Shown here one piece after another: positions 46,609-56,740 of a stretch of 64,000 nucleotides of DNA. The translations under genes and the position numbers were made by a program. Each line of letters starts with the position of its first letter. Positions within the stretch are counted from its first letter, which is position 1. The notes beneath the pieces are model-generated. The model had not been told where the DNA came from, ran no database searches, and saw only the letters and a list, made by a program, of their open reading frames with translations. This DNA is from Diphasiastrum complanatum. Lineage: Eukaryota; Streptophyta; Lycopodiopsida; Lycopodiales; Lycopodiaceae. The stretch covers positions 30,863,024 to 30,927,023 of the forward strand of contig CM055113.1 of assembly GCA_029204225.1 (NCBI GenBank). Reading direction: 5' to 3'.

Positions 46609-47290
46609 TGTAAAAATTACAACAAATAAGGATCCTAAAACACTTGAAATGATTAGGGAAACAATAGATTATGATTTCATAAGATTAGCACAAGTTGAAC
46701 CATCAAAATCCATCAAAAATCTATGCTTGAACCTCACTAAATGGCCCAAATCCTTGAAGAAGGCTTCACACGTGTGAAAGTACGGCCTCCCACAGTCTGA
46801 GTACTGTACACCAGACCTACATTCAATCCTATAATCATTAGTAATCACAAGTACTCAAACAATTATGAACATAGAGAGCAATTGCACCATTATGAGAGAA
46901 AAAACATGAAATTGCTTGATTGATTTTGGTGAGATATCATCACCTATATATACATGATCCATCACGGTTTTGGGCAGGTATGAGTATCCCTAAACCTATC
47001 CCTAATGCTAATTTTGGTGGATCTTTCATCCCTACCAAGTTAGGGTTGGAATCTTGGAGATCCCTCAACAATGCAAAAATTACCAAAAATAGCTCCTATT
47101 TTTTCTCCCTTGTATCTAAGCATAATTTGGACTCATTCCAAAGGTTCTAACACTTAGGTCTACTTGAGAACATCCTTATGAATGGAATCCTATGCTATTT
47201 GGCACGTGTGACAAGCCACATCATGACCATCTAACTATTTACAAGTCATATGACCAAAACTAGTCAAGCTAGAACTGTGAATTTTTCACA
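46609..47290 (-). repeat. 5' LTR of element C
   Basis: A 682-base LTR with the same layout as 41137-41817. Its minus-strand start TGTGAAAAATTCACA and end TTTTTACA form a short inverted repeat. The palindrome TTCACACGTGTGAA is at 46765-46778. Confidence 0.95.
46945..46953 (-). promoter_or_regulatory. TATA box of element C LTR
   Basis: Minus-strand GTATATATAGG in the 5' LTR, preceding the presumed transcription start. Confidence 0.6.
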
Positions 47291-47295
47291 TAGAT
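47291..47295. repeat. Target site duplication, right
   Basis: TAGAT, identical to 41132-41136. Confidence 0.9.
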
Positions 47296-47299
47296 TGAT

Positions 47300-48075
47300 C
47301 TTAATGTCTACCTAAATAATGGATAATGCCTTGATGACCATGATCATGGGTTTTCCGATTCGACTAAATTTGGACTGAGAAATGTATAAGCCTAAGGTAA
47401 TGGCCAAAACCAATGTTCCTAAAAAGAGCCCAAGTACAGTCAAATGCCTCTTCTATGAGCAGACATTTATCAACAATACCAAGGAAACACCTCTAGTCAT
47501 CTCATCAATATAGAACAAAAAAAAAAGTAAAGAAATAATTAGCTATAGATTCTTCAGTATCCACTTCAACAATGTCTAGACAAAACAAAAGCTATATGTA
47601 CAATGTATTTTGTTTTTCAGAAATACAGATGCTATATATGCGAGCTTGGTGTGGGAGAGTGCTTTCTGGGTGTGTTACTATGTATTATGATCTGTGATTC
47701 TGTTTTAATCAAATTTTAACTATATTTGTATTAAATTCTATATCTAAATTTTAAATTGAGCTGAAGAAAGTGTGAAAAATATCAGCTCGTTTAGTTTAGT
47801 CATGTTGAGATTATTTGGCAATTTTGAGAACAGTATGCATTTTCATCATAGAGATAGACTTTATAAAGCAGATAAGGCCTAAGAATAGTGAATTTACTAT
47901 TTTTGAAAACTTAGGCAAGTTGATAAGGTCAAATTTGGACCTACTCTAATTGGTTAGTAGAGATTCATTGAATCTAGTCATGTTAGATCTGGAGTTTGGA
48001 AGAGATCTAGAAACTTCCATAAGTAGATAAGCATGTGTAAAAGCATCCAAATAGAGAAAGAGTCTATTATAATTG
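47300..48075. repeat. LTR-like segment with flank, copy 3
   Basis: 47310-47470 is the inverted relative of about 26740-26925, including the coding-like IGFGHYLR exon (minus strand). 47600-48075 matches 57980-58467 in direct orientation, including the TGTGAAAAATATC start at 47774. It ends at TATAATT near 48075, where a copia fragment begins. Confidence 0.7.
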
Positions 48076-49680
48076 ATATTAACGAATTGGCTAAGTGAGT
48101 ATACCAGCACAACAATGTCAGATCTGGTGGAGACTGCCAAGTATATGAGGCTGCCAATAAGGTTCCGGTATGGTACTATTGCCATTCTAGCCTTTTCTGC
48201 ATAATCTATTGGGCAGTCATCTTTGGTCAATCTTGCTCCTACTTCCATAGGAGTGCATTACTCTTTTCACTATGTCATTTTGTAATGTTTCAAAATGTTC
48301 AGCACATATTTCTCTTGTGTTAGGTGGAGAGCACCTGTCCCTATCTTTCTGCATCACACATATCTACGCTTCCCCAAGATCTGAAATGTCAAACTCATCA
48401 GATATTTGAGTTTTTATTTTTAAAATCAATTTTAGGCAATTTTCTATCATCAGAGAATCATCAACAAATAGTTTCATGAATACAAAACTATCACCATCTC
48501 TGATTGTATATATATTACAGTCAGATAGCAAGACATGCATTATGATTGATTTAAGTTAAAGATCAATTCTACTATGCCATGCTCTTGCATCCTATTTCAA
48601 TCCATAAATGCATTTTGTCGATCTGCATACAAATTTAGGATGAGCTTCATCCAGAAAGCATTCTGACTATGTCATATGATCTTTGTAGAAAATTGCTACT
48701 CACTTGCATTCTTGAGCTTTACAAAAACATCATACACTTCATCTTTGCTCTTTAGTAGATAGATCCAACAAAATCTACTACATACATCTTAGCTCCACTA
48801 TTGCTAATTGTAGTAATTCCATGAATATCCGAATGTACAAGTTGAAAAGGCTTTGTAGATCTAGATGTAGATCTAGCATAAGGTAGTCTATGTGACTTTG
48901 ACAAAGCACAAGACTCACAAACATGATTGATCCTACTTAAGAATTTTGGAAGACCTATCACAACTTGCTTCTTAGCCCTTACCTCCAATGACTTGAAGTT
49001 GAGGTGCCCCATCCTTTTATCCCAGACCTCTTGAATAGGTATTTGCTCGCTTGCCACACATCCATCTTGGTTAGCAATAACACAAGCATATAGTTTGAAC
49101 AATTTCCTTGTCATTTACCTTTTGCAATCAAGAAATCTTTCCTTTTGATCATGCAAGCATCTCCATCAAACTTGACTTTGAAACCTTTACTTAGCAATCG
49201 ACTCACACTAAGTAAGTTCTCCGTACTAGAAGGTATGAACAAAACATCCTTCAAATAAACATTCCTATTTGTAGAGAGAGAAATATGAATTGTGCCAATA
49301 CCTTTGATTGCAGACTCACCATCATTGGCCGTGTAGATCACTTTCTTGTCATTTTTGTATTCCAACAAAGAAGAGAAGTACTCCTTGTGAAAAGTCATGT
49401 GAGCTTGCACCACAATCAATCCACCATATATCTAGATCTCCATCATTAGCAAGCATACATGAAGACATCACCAAAGCATCATTATTTAAATTTTGAACAT
49501 TGAACCCATCTTCATCATGAGTAATATTTCCTTGCTTGTCTCCTTGATCTCTCTTCTTCTTGTAGCACTCACTTGCAAAGAGTCCTTTGATGCACAATAG
49601 AAGCACTTTAGCTTTGACCTATCTTTCTTTTTGCCACTTGAAGAAGCCTCCCCTTGATCTTGACCTCTAGACCACTTACT
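48076..49680 (-). pseudogene. Copia remnant D
   Basis: Minus-strand copia pieces of the same family as remnant B. From the 5' end they are a CCHC knuckle remainder and DGDLDIWWIDCGASSHDFSQ (protease), KNVYLKDVLFIPSSTENLLS, and integrase zinc domain text (WDKRMGHLN ... CESCALSKSHRLP) with HSDIHGI. At about 48680 the sequence jumps to RT text (IYGLKQDA-like, then FMKLFVDDSLMI, the equivalent of the YVDD site). It ends with RNase H-proximal YRNLIGSLIYLAVSTRSDIV at 48100-48200. Most of the integrase core and the RT N-terminus are therefore deleted. Stops and frameshifts are frequent. Its 3' end is cut by the LTR-like segment at 48075. Confidence 0.85.
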
Positions 49681-50400
49681 GATAAGTTAGTTGATAAGTG
49701 GAATGTTAAAAACTTAAGACATTGTCCAACAAGACTTTTGTTCAGCAGCTTTTATATAAGTCATATTTTTAGAGTGTTTATTTATTAGAGTTGTTTAGCT
49801 ATGAAGTGTGTTATTTTTTGCACAATTAAAATATCATAGGCATTGAAGAGCGTGAGATTTTTAAGAGTAATTGATAAGTGGAGGAATGCTCAAATTTTGT
49901 GCACTTACACCTTTTTTACGTGGCTTTTGATATATAATGTGATCGAATTTTAACATAGTATGCAATAATAGTTTTTGAAATAATTTTTTTTTTAATTTTT
50001 ATAAAAATAGTATATATTGAGAACCTAATATAGGAACCGACAGTTCTTATAGAAACCTGGTCCGGACCTATTTCCAATAATCGGGAAAACCGACAATATA
50101 GTATAGTAATAAAACTGGCGAGAACTTTGATTGTAATACATGCCTTCGTACAAAGATCCAAGAGCAAAGAGGAAGTAATCAAAGTCACCTTGAGCTCCTC
50201 AATGACGTACTCTTTTGCAATTGATTGTACAAAATTAGATTCTTATCAAGCTAAAGAACATGCAAATCCCTGTTATTTTCATTAGTTTAGGAGTATTGAA
50301 CCTTGAACCCCTAACCGCCCCCCGTGCAACCCCTCAATTGGACACATAAGTAGAATAATATGCAAATCTCAGTTTTCATTGGTTTAGGAGAACTGAAGAC
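49681..50400. other. No gene recognised
   Basis: AT-rich. GATAAGTGG recurs at 49695 and 49872. The phrase ATGCAAATC(C/T)C plus TTTAGGAG occurs twice, at about 50262-50295 and 50359-50390, suggesting a local duplication. Confidence 0.4.
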
Positions 50401-50495
50401 CGAGGCTAGCCATGTAATAATGCACATAGCCATGGTTCGCATATGTAGGTGTAATCCGATCCATGCCTATGTGCATCATTACATGGCTAGCCTCG
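50401..50495. repeat. Long hairpin, 35-bp arms
   Basis: The left arm 50401-50435 (CGAGGCTAGCCATGTAATAA...) and right arm 50461-50495 are inverted repeats with two mismatches, separated by a 25-base loop. Pairing extends weakly outward (TGAAGA/TCTTCA). Confidence 0.9.
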
Positions 50496-51209
50496 CTCTT
50501 CACAATATTGCAATTGGCCTTGTCACAAACAATGAGCATGGATCACAAAATTGCAGTTGGCCTTGTCACAAATATAAATGAGTAGGGATTTAATTAGAAT
50601 GATCTTAAAATTTTAATTTAATTTATATTGTATTGCTAAATTCAAGAGACTAGTTGCAGTAGACTCAAATTTAGTTATTATATACATGTCCTGTATTCAT
50701 CTCAATGCATTCAATTAGTTTGTTTTATGGATCACCAAGTGAAGATCTTCCACAATCCTGTGACATGCAAACCAAAAGGACACCTGTGGAGCATGAAACA
50801 CCCAACCAATATGGAGAGGCTAGTCATTACCTTAACCAATCCACCCCCAAACCATAGTGAAGAACACAAGAGAGGAGAGGAGAAACTGGCTCAAGATTAC
50901 AATTCACAATAGGAGGATGGACGAGTTTCCAATGGATATATTCTCCCCAAGAGAGAGATAATATTCCTCTAGGATTCCCATGCAACCTAAATTGAGCTAT
51001 TGACCTCCTATTTTTGCATTATAGCAATCTTCACCATGCATGAGCTCCTATGTCCAATTATAGGTCTGGGCCCTGATATGATTATTAATTGCTTGATACG
51101 ACCATGTCCAGAATGATGTTGCATAACTAATAATCACATACAACTGGAGTGACCAACTATCCACGTCAAGAATTATTCTGATTCCTTTGTACAGGACATG
51201 GACATAACA
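50496..51209 (-). repeat. Probable chromovirus LTR region
   Basis: The minus strand reads AAAGGGGGGAGAA then TGTTATGTCC at 51209, a classic gypsy polypurine tract and LTR start, downstream of the chromodomain. The inner LTR end was not found; the region to about 50600 may be LTR. A 17-base phrase, TTGGCCTTGTCACAAA, is repeated at about 50513 and 50556. The hairpin at 50401-50495 lies just outside. Confidence 0.45.
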
Positions 51210-51223
51210 TTCTCCCCCCTTTG
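51210..51223 (-). promoter_or_regulatory. Polypurine tract of chromovirus remnant
   Basis: Minus-strand CAAAGGGGGGAGAA immediately before TGTTATG. Confidence 0.75.
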
Positions 51224-51234
51224 AACCACTTCTA

Positions 51235-51690
51235 TCTCTAGAAGTGAAGCCTAGGAAGATTCTTCTTTATGCTTTCGACCCTTTCCCACGAATCATCATT
51301 CTCAGTCCGTCCCTTCCACCTGATCAAGCACTCAGAGATAGAACAATTTCTCAACTGTTTGTCTCTAGTTTTGATTACTTTTTCAGGTTCCAAAGGAACA
51401 GTAAGCGATAAGTCCTCCAAATGGGTAAGATCTTCCTATGAACCAGCTACGTCACCTTCATGTAAACTTAATTTTAGATGGCTTACATGAAACAGAGGGT
51501 GAGCTGTAAACTTAATCTGAAGATCTAGTTTGTAAGCTAAAGAACCAATTTTCTTTATAATCCAAAACGGTCCACATTATCTCATAAACAATTTATAATG
51601 CTTCTTCGTACGCATAGTCTTAGAATCCTTAGAGTAGTTTAAGATATACCCAGTTATCAACTTTAAAATCGTCTTAAAGATTACAACAAA
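51235..51690 (-). pseudogene. Gypsy chromovirus integrase end with chromodomain
   Basis: On the minus strand, broken frames give the GPY-module tail (TAHPLFHVSHLKL) and then a chromodomain: VIKTRDKQLRN, ISECLIRWKGRTENDDSWER, IKKNLPRLHF and a stop. The RWKG...WE signature and the position just before the polypurine tract identify a Ty3/gypsy chromovirus. This class differs from gypsy copies A-C, which show no chromodomain. The rest of pol is missing; the fragment ends near 51690 with frameshifts. Confidence 0.85.
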
Positions 51691-52109
51691 AAATTGTTAA
51701 ATTATAATTCAATATAATTTTAAACCGCATGCAATCATGTAAAGAAAAAAAGTGAAAAGATCATTTAACCTTTCCATCAACAATCACCATGTTGGTATTT
51801 AATCAACCCATTTGGCCTGGGCAATAGCTCCACCATCCTCTTGTACAAAGAGTTAACAATGGAATGGTTGGCATTCAAGGAATTCATTTTCATGCACATA
51901 GGTGTGCAGCTTCCAGTAGAATCCACTTTTAAAGATATTACGTGGACGCTCCAATGTTTACTGCCAGCAAATGACAATGAATGACTAAAATCTATATGAG
52001 TTTCCTAAAAAAAAATCTTACAAAAATTAAATCTTACAAAAAGAAATTATCTTACAAAGCAAAGTGGACAATGACAGGCAACTAGAAGTAGTTATGGTTA
52101 GTATAATAT
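51691..52109. other. No gene recognised
   Basis: A 66-codon minus frame (51777-51977) carries no motif. Nothing else is seen. Confidence 0.4.
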
Positions 52110-52570
52110 GTTCTTTTAGTTACTACATATTAGATTAATTATCTCTCTCCATTTTTATATAAAGGATCAATGTGAGAGAGATAAAAAAGTGCTAGTATAT
52201 GATACTAGCTATTCATAAGAGAGAATAACTCTCTTGCGTTGATGCACTATTTGAGATCCAAACAGTGCCCAAGTTTTGATGTATAGACGGTCTAAGATGC
52301 TATGGCACAAATAGGATTCACGTAGTCCTTGGAGTGTTGCACATGCTTTAAGTTCCAAGTGCTTGTCCAGTGCTCTAAGTTAATTGAGAGGGTGTTAAAG
52401 GAATACATGACACCAACAAAGAGACAAATAGTAAATATGGCAAAAGTTAAATGAGAGAGTGTCATTGATACTCATAACCTGCAGTGTTGGATAGGCAGCG
52501 ACATTTACAATTCAGGATATATTTTCTAGCCCTAAAATATCTATAGTTTTATAAGGTTAATGTGTTTCAA
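52110..52570. repeat. Dispersed repeat, copy 2
   Basis: A near-identical relative of 16020-16475 in direct orientation, including the TATATAAAGG box. Part is also found inverted at 60970-61255. Confidence 0.8.
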
Positions 52571-52629
52571 AAAAAAGAACTCATATCAAAGAAGAGCCAA
52601 ATGACATTGGTGAAAAAAAAGACAGTCTT

Positions 52630-53290
52630 CACGTGCACTATGTGTTCCTCAAAGGTCTTATTGTAGCAAGAATATTATCTATGAACATTACCACAAACTT
52701 TCCTAAATATGGACAAAATAAATCGTTCATCATTTTCTGGAATGTTGCTGGAGTGTTCGTTAATCCAAAAGACAACACTAAGAGCTCATAATGGTCAAAT
52801 ATAGTACAAAATCTAGCCCTTTGGACATCTTCCATTTTAATATTCATCTAATCGTACCATGTCTTGAGATCTATCTTAGTGAAGTATTTAGCCCCACCTA
52901 AGCAATCTAGAAGGTCATCCATCCTGGATAACAAATATTTATTCTTCTTAATAGTCACTTTGTTCAACCCCTTGTAATACACGCACATCTAGAAACCTCC
53001 ATCCATCTTGACTTTCAGAAAAATAGGAGCATGGTGACTTATTGGGTTTGATATGTCCCATCCTCATATAGTTTTCTAGTTGATTTGAAATCTCCACTTT
53101 CTCTTTTTGAGATAACCAATAAGGTTGTCTAGAGATAGGTTGACTTCCTAGAACTAACTCTATCTTATGGTCTACTAATCAAGATGACACTACCATGAGA
53201 TAATTTTGATAGAAAAACATCCTTAAATTCACTTATGATTTAATTTTTCATTGCTTGTTCGTGATTTAAACTTACTGAGTTAAGAATTTG
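52630..53290 (-). pseudogene. Gypsy reverse transcriptase fragment
   Basis: The minus strand from about 53290 reads the gypsy RT N-terminal blocks: KIELVLGSQPISRQPYWLSQ, a variant of the SPC.S.V.VKK block, [60 protein letters not shown] and LGKFVVMFIDNIL. The last motif has Asn for the second catalytic Asp, the same as at 16.6 kb, so the change predates the duplication. Stops occur (for example after KIDLKTWYD). The plus-strand relative is at 60405-60965. Confidence 0.87.
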
Positions 53291-53476
53291 TAGCGGCCTA
53301 ATTCACCTGTCGTGTGTAGATTCATTCCCAATAAAATAGTGCTTCCCTTGCGAAGTTAGCTCACAAAAACTATCCTCCTTCTAATCTAACCACACTTAAT
53401 TAGCCACAAGCAACAAGCAAGAAATGGTGCTCTTACACCCCCCCCCTGCACCTATAGACACGAGCATCAAACACAA

Positions 53477-53478
<2 letters not shown>
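53291..53478. other. Short spacer
   Basis: No gene; contains an eight-base C run near 53442. Confidence 0.4.

Positions 53479-53532
<54 letters not shown>
53479..53532. repeat. (GA)n microsatellite
   Basis: A GA run at the left edge of the second copy of the duplicated block, shorter than its partner at 21075. Confidence 0.95.
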
Positions 53533-53536
<4 letters not shown>

Positions 53537-54501
53537 AGTAGTGAGTGTTAGGGAAAATTTTCTCATAGAAAAGAGCTATTTGCTTTGATTGTTCTTTCCT
53601 TTTGAATTTGATAATGCAAGAGTGATAGGGTCAGTAATCCATTTTCTTGTGAATGATTTTGTTGTTTGAGTCTATTTCTTAGTGTGCACACATCCTACAC
53701 ATGCCCCCTTTCTAACATTTTTTATGGCAAGTTTTAAGAAACTTTGTGAATACGCTTATTAAACCCTTTCAATACCTTTATGACCTTTAAGCCATGATGG
53801 TTCTTTTCACAAATGAATGCTCTTTACAAATACAAAGGCACATCTTAAAGAAATGTTTTCAAGGTAGTTTATTCTACTATTGTTATCTTATTCTATATCC
53901 TGATTTATTATTAATCAGGACAATGATGCCATTGAAGTTTTCACATGTGGTGAGCTCGGTGTATCATGCTCAAGTTGGACTCACCCACCCAAGTTTGATT
54001 CTCCGTGACCCCAATGGCTGATAATATCAAATCAATAGTTTCTATGGACCATGTGGAATGAGGAGATAATAATCTACATAGAAAGATATGGGTAATAGCA
54101 TTGGAGAGCATATCAACACATGGAAACAAGGGTTGACAATTTCAAAACAATAGCTTCTATGGATGAGCATATGATATATTATAGAGACAAACAAAGGCAA
54201 CAACGATGGAGAGTATATCAACACATGGAAATAAAATGGAAATAAGGGAGAACCATCACATCAAATTCCAAAGATTTTCAAATATTCTGGAAGTCTTCAA
54301 AGTTGATTGCCATTCATAATTGTATGTAATATATACCTATAATCAAGTTGTGACGTAACATTCAATATACTAAGATTGAGATAAGGTAATATTTGTTGAA
54401 AGAAGGAAATAAGACATCTACCTTGCAGACACTCCCTATATAGCGCAAGAAGGACCAGTAAAATATATCAATTTTCTATCACTGGACTGTGACAGGATTT
54501 T
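53533..54501. repeat. Duplicated block, non-coding part, copy 2
   Basis: This matches 21150-22079 in the same orientation. It includes the tRNA-like stretch at about 53942-54018. Confidence 0.85.
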
Positions 54502-55340
54502 TTATTTTTTTTTTAAATAACTGCGGTTGCATGTCTTCATCTTGATCCATACAGCCCCACATACGTAGCAGAATCGATGCCCACACCTACCAAATTACAA
54601 AAGTAGATAGTTCTGTGTCAGAAGTGTGCAAATGCATTCAAACAGATCCTAAAATGTACCTGTCAGTTGCAAAATATGCGAAGCAAAGGGAAAATGTTTC
54701 TTGTGTGGGAGGTATCTCACAAGCAGGTAATATGGTTGCAGCCGTCTCTGCGCTCAATGATTTGAGCACAATTTTTGCATCGCTGCCATTTCAGACTTTT
54801 TGCTAATTGAAGCAATTTCTTATCTCCAGACGCCTCAGGAGTTGTAAGCTCATATTGATACTGAGCACAGGTGAGATTTCCATGCCAGGGCACAATACAC
54901 TCCATGCAGAACGCATGATGATATGCCTCACATTCAACGCACCCCACAGAGCTCATATGTGGGTGCGCGGATATGTTTGACTGTTTATAAATGTCAATTT
55001 CTGGCTTTACCATAAGCCTTGAACAGTCAGGGTAAGGTCAGTACAGCCTCTCTGTCTCGGGGATTGTAGCTACAATTTGTCGCGTGGTGAGAGCCCGGAA
55101 TGATTCTAAAGAAAGAAGTAGGGAACACTGATTGAAATTCAGAACATTACCGCAACCCACGTAAGGACAAGGACAACATATGGACAGCTGACCACTTTGA
55201 CAGCGCTCCTCAGCATGCTTGGAAAGACAGATGGCGAAAAATCTATGTTGACAGCCTGCCACAACGTGCTTAGATGGTCAGAATCCATTCAAATGTTTCA
55301 CTAACAAAATAGATAAATTTGGTATCGTGAGGTTGAATTT

Positions 55341-55560
55341 TTGAGACTGACAACCTCGACATTCCAACACTTATGCATGTACCATAATGATGGACTAATC
55401 TATAGCATAGATGTGGAAGGTGTTCTACGAATGTTCGGTTGCTTGAAATTTCAGAATGCTAGGTATGATATTCATGTGGACGTGGGTGCTCAAGCCAAAA
55501 GGGCTTCATGTCAAGGCGCGACTGTTTACCAAAAACACAGGTCTCCGCAAAGTCGTAAGT
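55341..55560. repeat. Dispersed segment inside RBR intron
   Basis: The GCLKFQNARYDIHVDVGAQA-encoding segment, here on the plus strand within the intron between RBR exons 2 and 3. It is inverted in copy 1. Confidence 0.7.
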
Positions 55561-56394
55561 GGCCAGCCTCAGAAGACAGTAGATCAACTTCCAACAGACT
55601 ACAAAGTTGCTTAGGACAGATCTACTAGATTAAAGTTGTGATTGTAAAATCTTTACCTTCTACAATGAGAAAACTCGTGGAGGGTTTTTATTCCATGCAA
55701 ATCTGGCAGACTTTGCCGAGCCCACTCTTATTGTCAACTAGATCTTTCCGCTTCTGGTACGTTTGTGCAGTTTCCCTTTCCCAAATATCATCACCAACAA
55801 AGTTTTCTGGACGGCTCTTTCCTTTCTCCTATCCGATCGCCCATCTCTAGTGATTGGATGTAGAACATGCAAGCTTGACCGCATTCCAACTCCAAGATGT
55901 TCACTGCAAGGAGATGATGCTCTTTTGGTGAAATTAGCCAAGGAACGTGCAAACTGGAAATCATGGTCTTGTATTGCATCCAATTGGGAGAACCTTGAGG
56001 TCTCCCTTAGGGCCATCTCCTGGTCCTCCGCCTTCCGATTAAGACTACCCAGCTCCAAGCTCCTGAGATAGATAGCATTGTGTCTGTCTTGTTGTGCGAG
56101 ACTTGCATATTGTATCTCACGTGAGGGACAGGATAAGCCAAAGTACGCTACGTAATAATTGAGATAAGATAAACATTCTGAACAATCAATCTTGCAACTA
56201 GTGCTATCCATATAGGTTAAAATAAAATATACATCCTAAAGGATTAAACTAGTAGCGAATGAAATCTATGTAGCTTGAATATGTTCCGCAAAATCAAACT
56301 CACGGCCACGCCTATCTCTTCTGATCTAAATCACCGAGTTTGCAGCACAGGCATCATTGTGTTGTTCAAAATCAAAGCAAGCTTCCTTAGCTTC

Positions 56395-56562
56395 AAGAAT
56401 GGCTCTCGCCATTTCGATCCTTTGTCTCTTTGCTGCTGCCAATTCTTCCATTATTCTGGCTCTCGCCATTTCGATCTTTTGTCTCTTTGCTGTTGCCAAT
56501 TCTTCCATTATTCTGGCTCTCGCCATTTCGAACTTTTGTCTCTTTGCTGATGCCAATTCTTC
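56395..56562 (-). repeat. 63-bp coding tandem repeat in RBR exon 1
   Basis: Three in-frame copies of a 63-base unit encode ARIMEELA(T/A/S)AKRQ(K/R)(I/F)EM. The copies are similar enough to suggest recent unit duplication. Confidence 0.9.
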
Positions 56563-56676
56563 CATTGAAGTATCCAACCCAACGGGGTTGGCTCAACTGG
56601 TTAGCTTGGCATCCAAAGTTTCTTTGGTCCCAGGTTCGAGCCTCCCCTTGGAAACCAAGAAGCATTGAAGTATCCA
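56563..56676 (+). mobile_element. tRNA-like retrosequence with 14-bp target duplication
   Basis: CATTGAAGTATCCA occurs at 56563-56576 and again at 56663-56676, flanking 86 bases that contain an A-box-like TGGCTCAACTGG and a B-box-like GGTTCGAGCC, with a CCAAAG...CTTTGG stem between them. The size and long target duplication fit a very short tRNA-derived SINE or a retroposed tRNA relic. It splits RBR exon 1, so it is younger than that gene copy. Confidence 0.7.
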
Positions 56677-56740
56677 GTGCTAGACCTAGTCGCTCAGTTA
56701 TGAGCACAAAAAACAGCTATTGTTCACTCCTTAGCTAATA

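Larger units (their letters stand above)
41137..47290 (-). mobile_element. Complete copia LTR retrotransposon (element C)
   Basis: A 6154-base minus-strand Ty1/copia element with two LTRs of 681 and 682 bases that differ at about a dozen positions by eye (roughly 98% identical). It has a primer site, a polypurine tract, gag and pol in the right order, and a perfect 5-base target duplication, TAGAT. It is structurally complete but coding-defective, with two frameshifts and one nonsense codon. The high LTR identity says it inserted recently relative to its neighbours. It lies within the LTR that starts at 40410. Confidence 0.96.
54502..56740 (-). pseudogene. RBR (RING-IBR-RING) E3 ubiquitin ligase pseudogene, copy 2
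   Basis: The most complete RBR copy, minus strand, with four recognisable exons. Exon 1 (about 56740-56335) has three 21-residue coiled-coil repeats (EELA.AKRQKIEMARARIM). Exon 2 (about 56115-55657) has YASLAQQDRHNAIYLRSLEL, DAIQDHDFQFARSLAN and the start of RING1 (KVCQICME). Exon 3 (55255-54721) has the rest of RING1, the IBR, and the Rcat catalytic part ERRDGCNHITC. Exon 4 (54586-54502) has CGHRFCYVCGAVW. All introns have GT-AG borders; the last one is 134 bases, as in copy 1. Lesions are a stop in the RING1 exon at 55688, TGA for an IBR Cys near 55037, a RING1 Cys changed to Phe, frameshifts in exon 2 (near 55930 and 55820), and an 86-base tRNA-like insertion in exon 1. The domain order is that of plant RBR ligases; the subfamily is unknown. 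Confidence 0.85.

Noticed and set aside
56577-56662. Functional tRNA gene
   Set aside because: A and B boxes are suggested, but the acceptor and anticodon arms do not form a proper cloverleaf and the base before the would-be anticodon is wrong.
56357-56738. Plus-strand frames of about 100 codons
   Set aside because: They are antisense to the 63-bp coding repeats of the RBR exon and arise from their periodicity.
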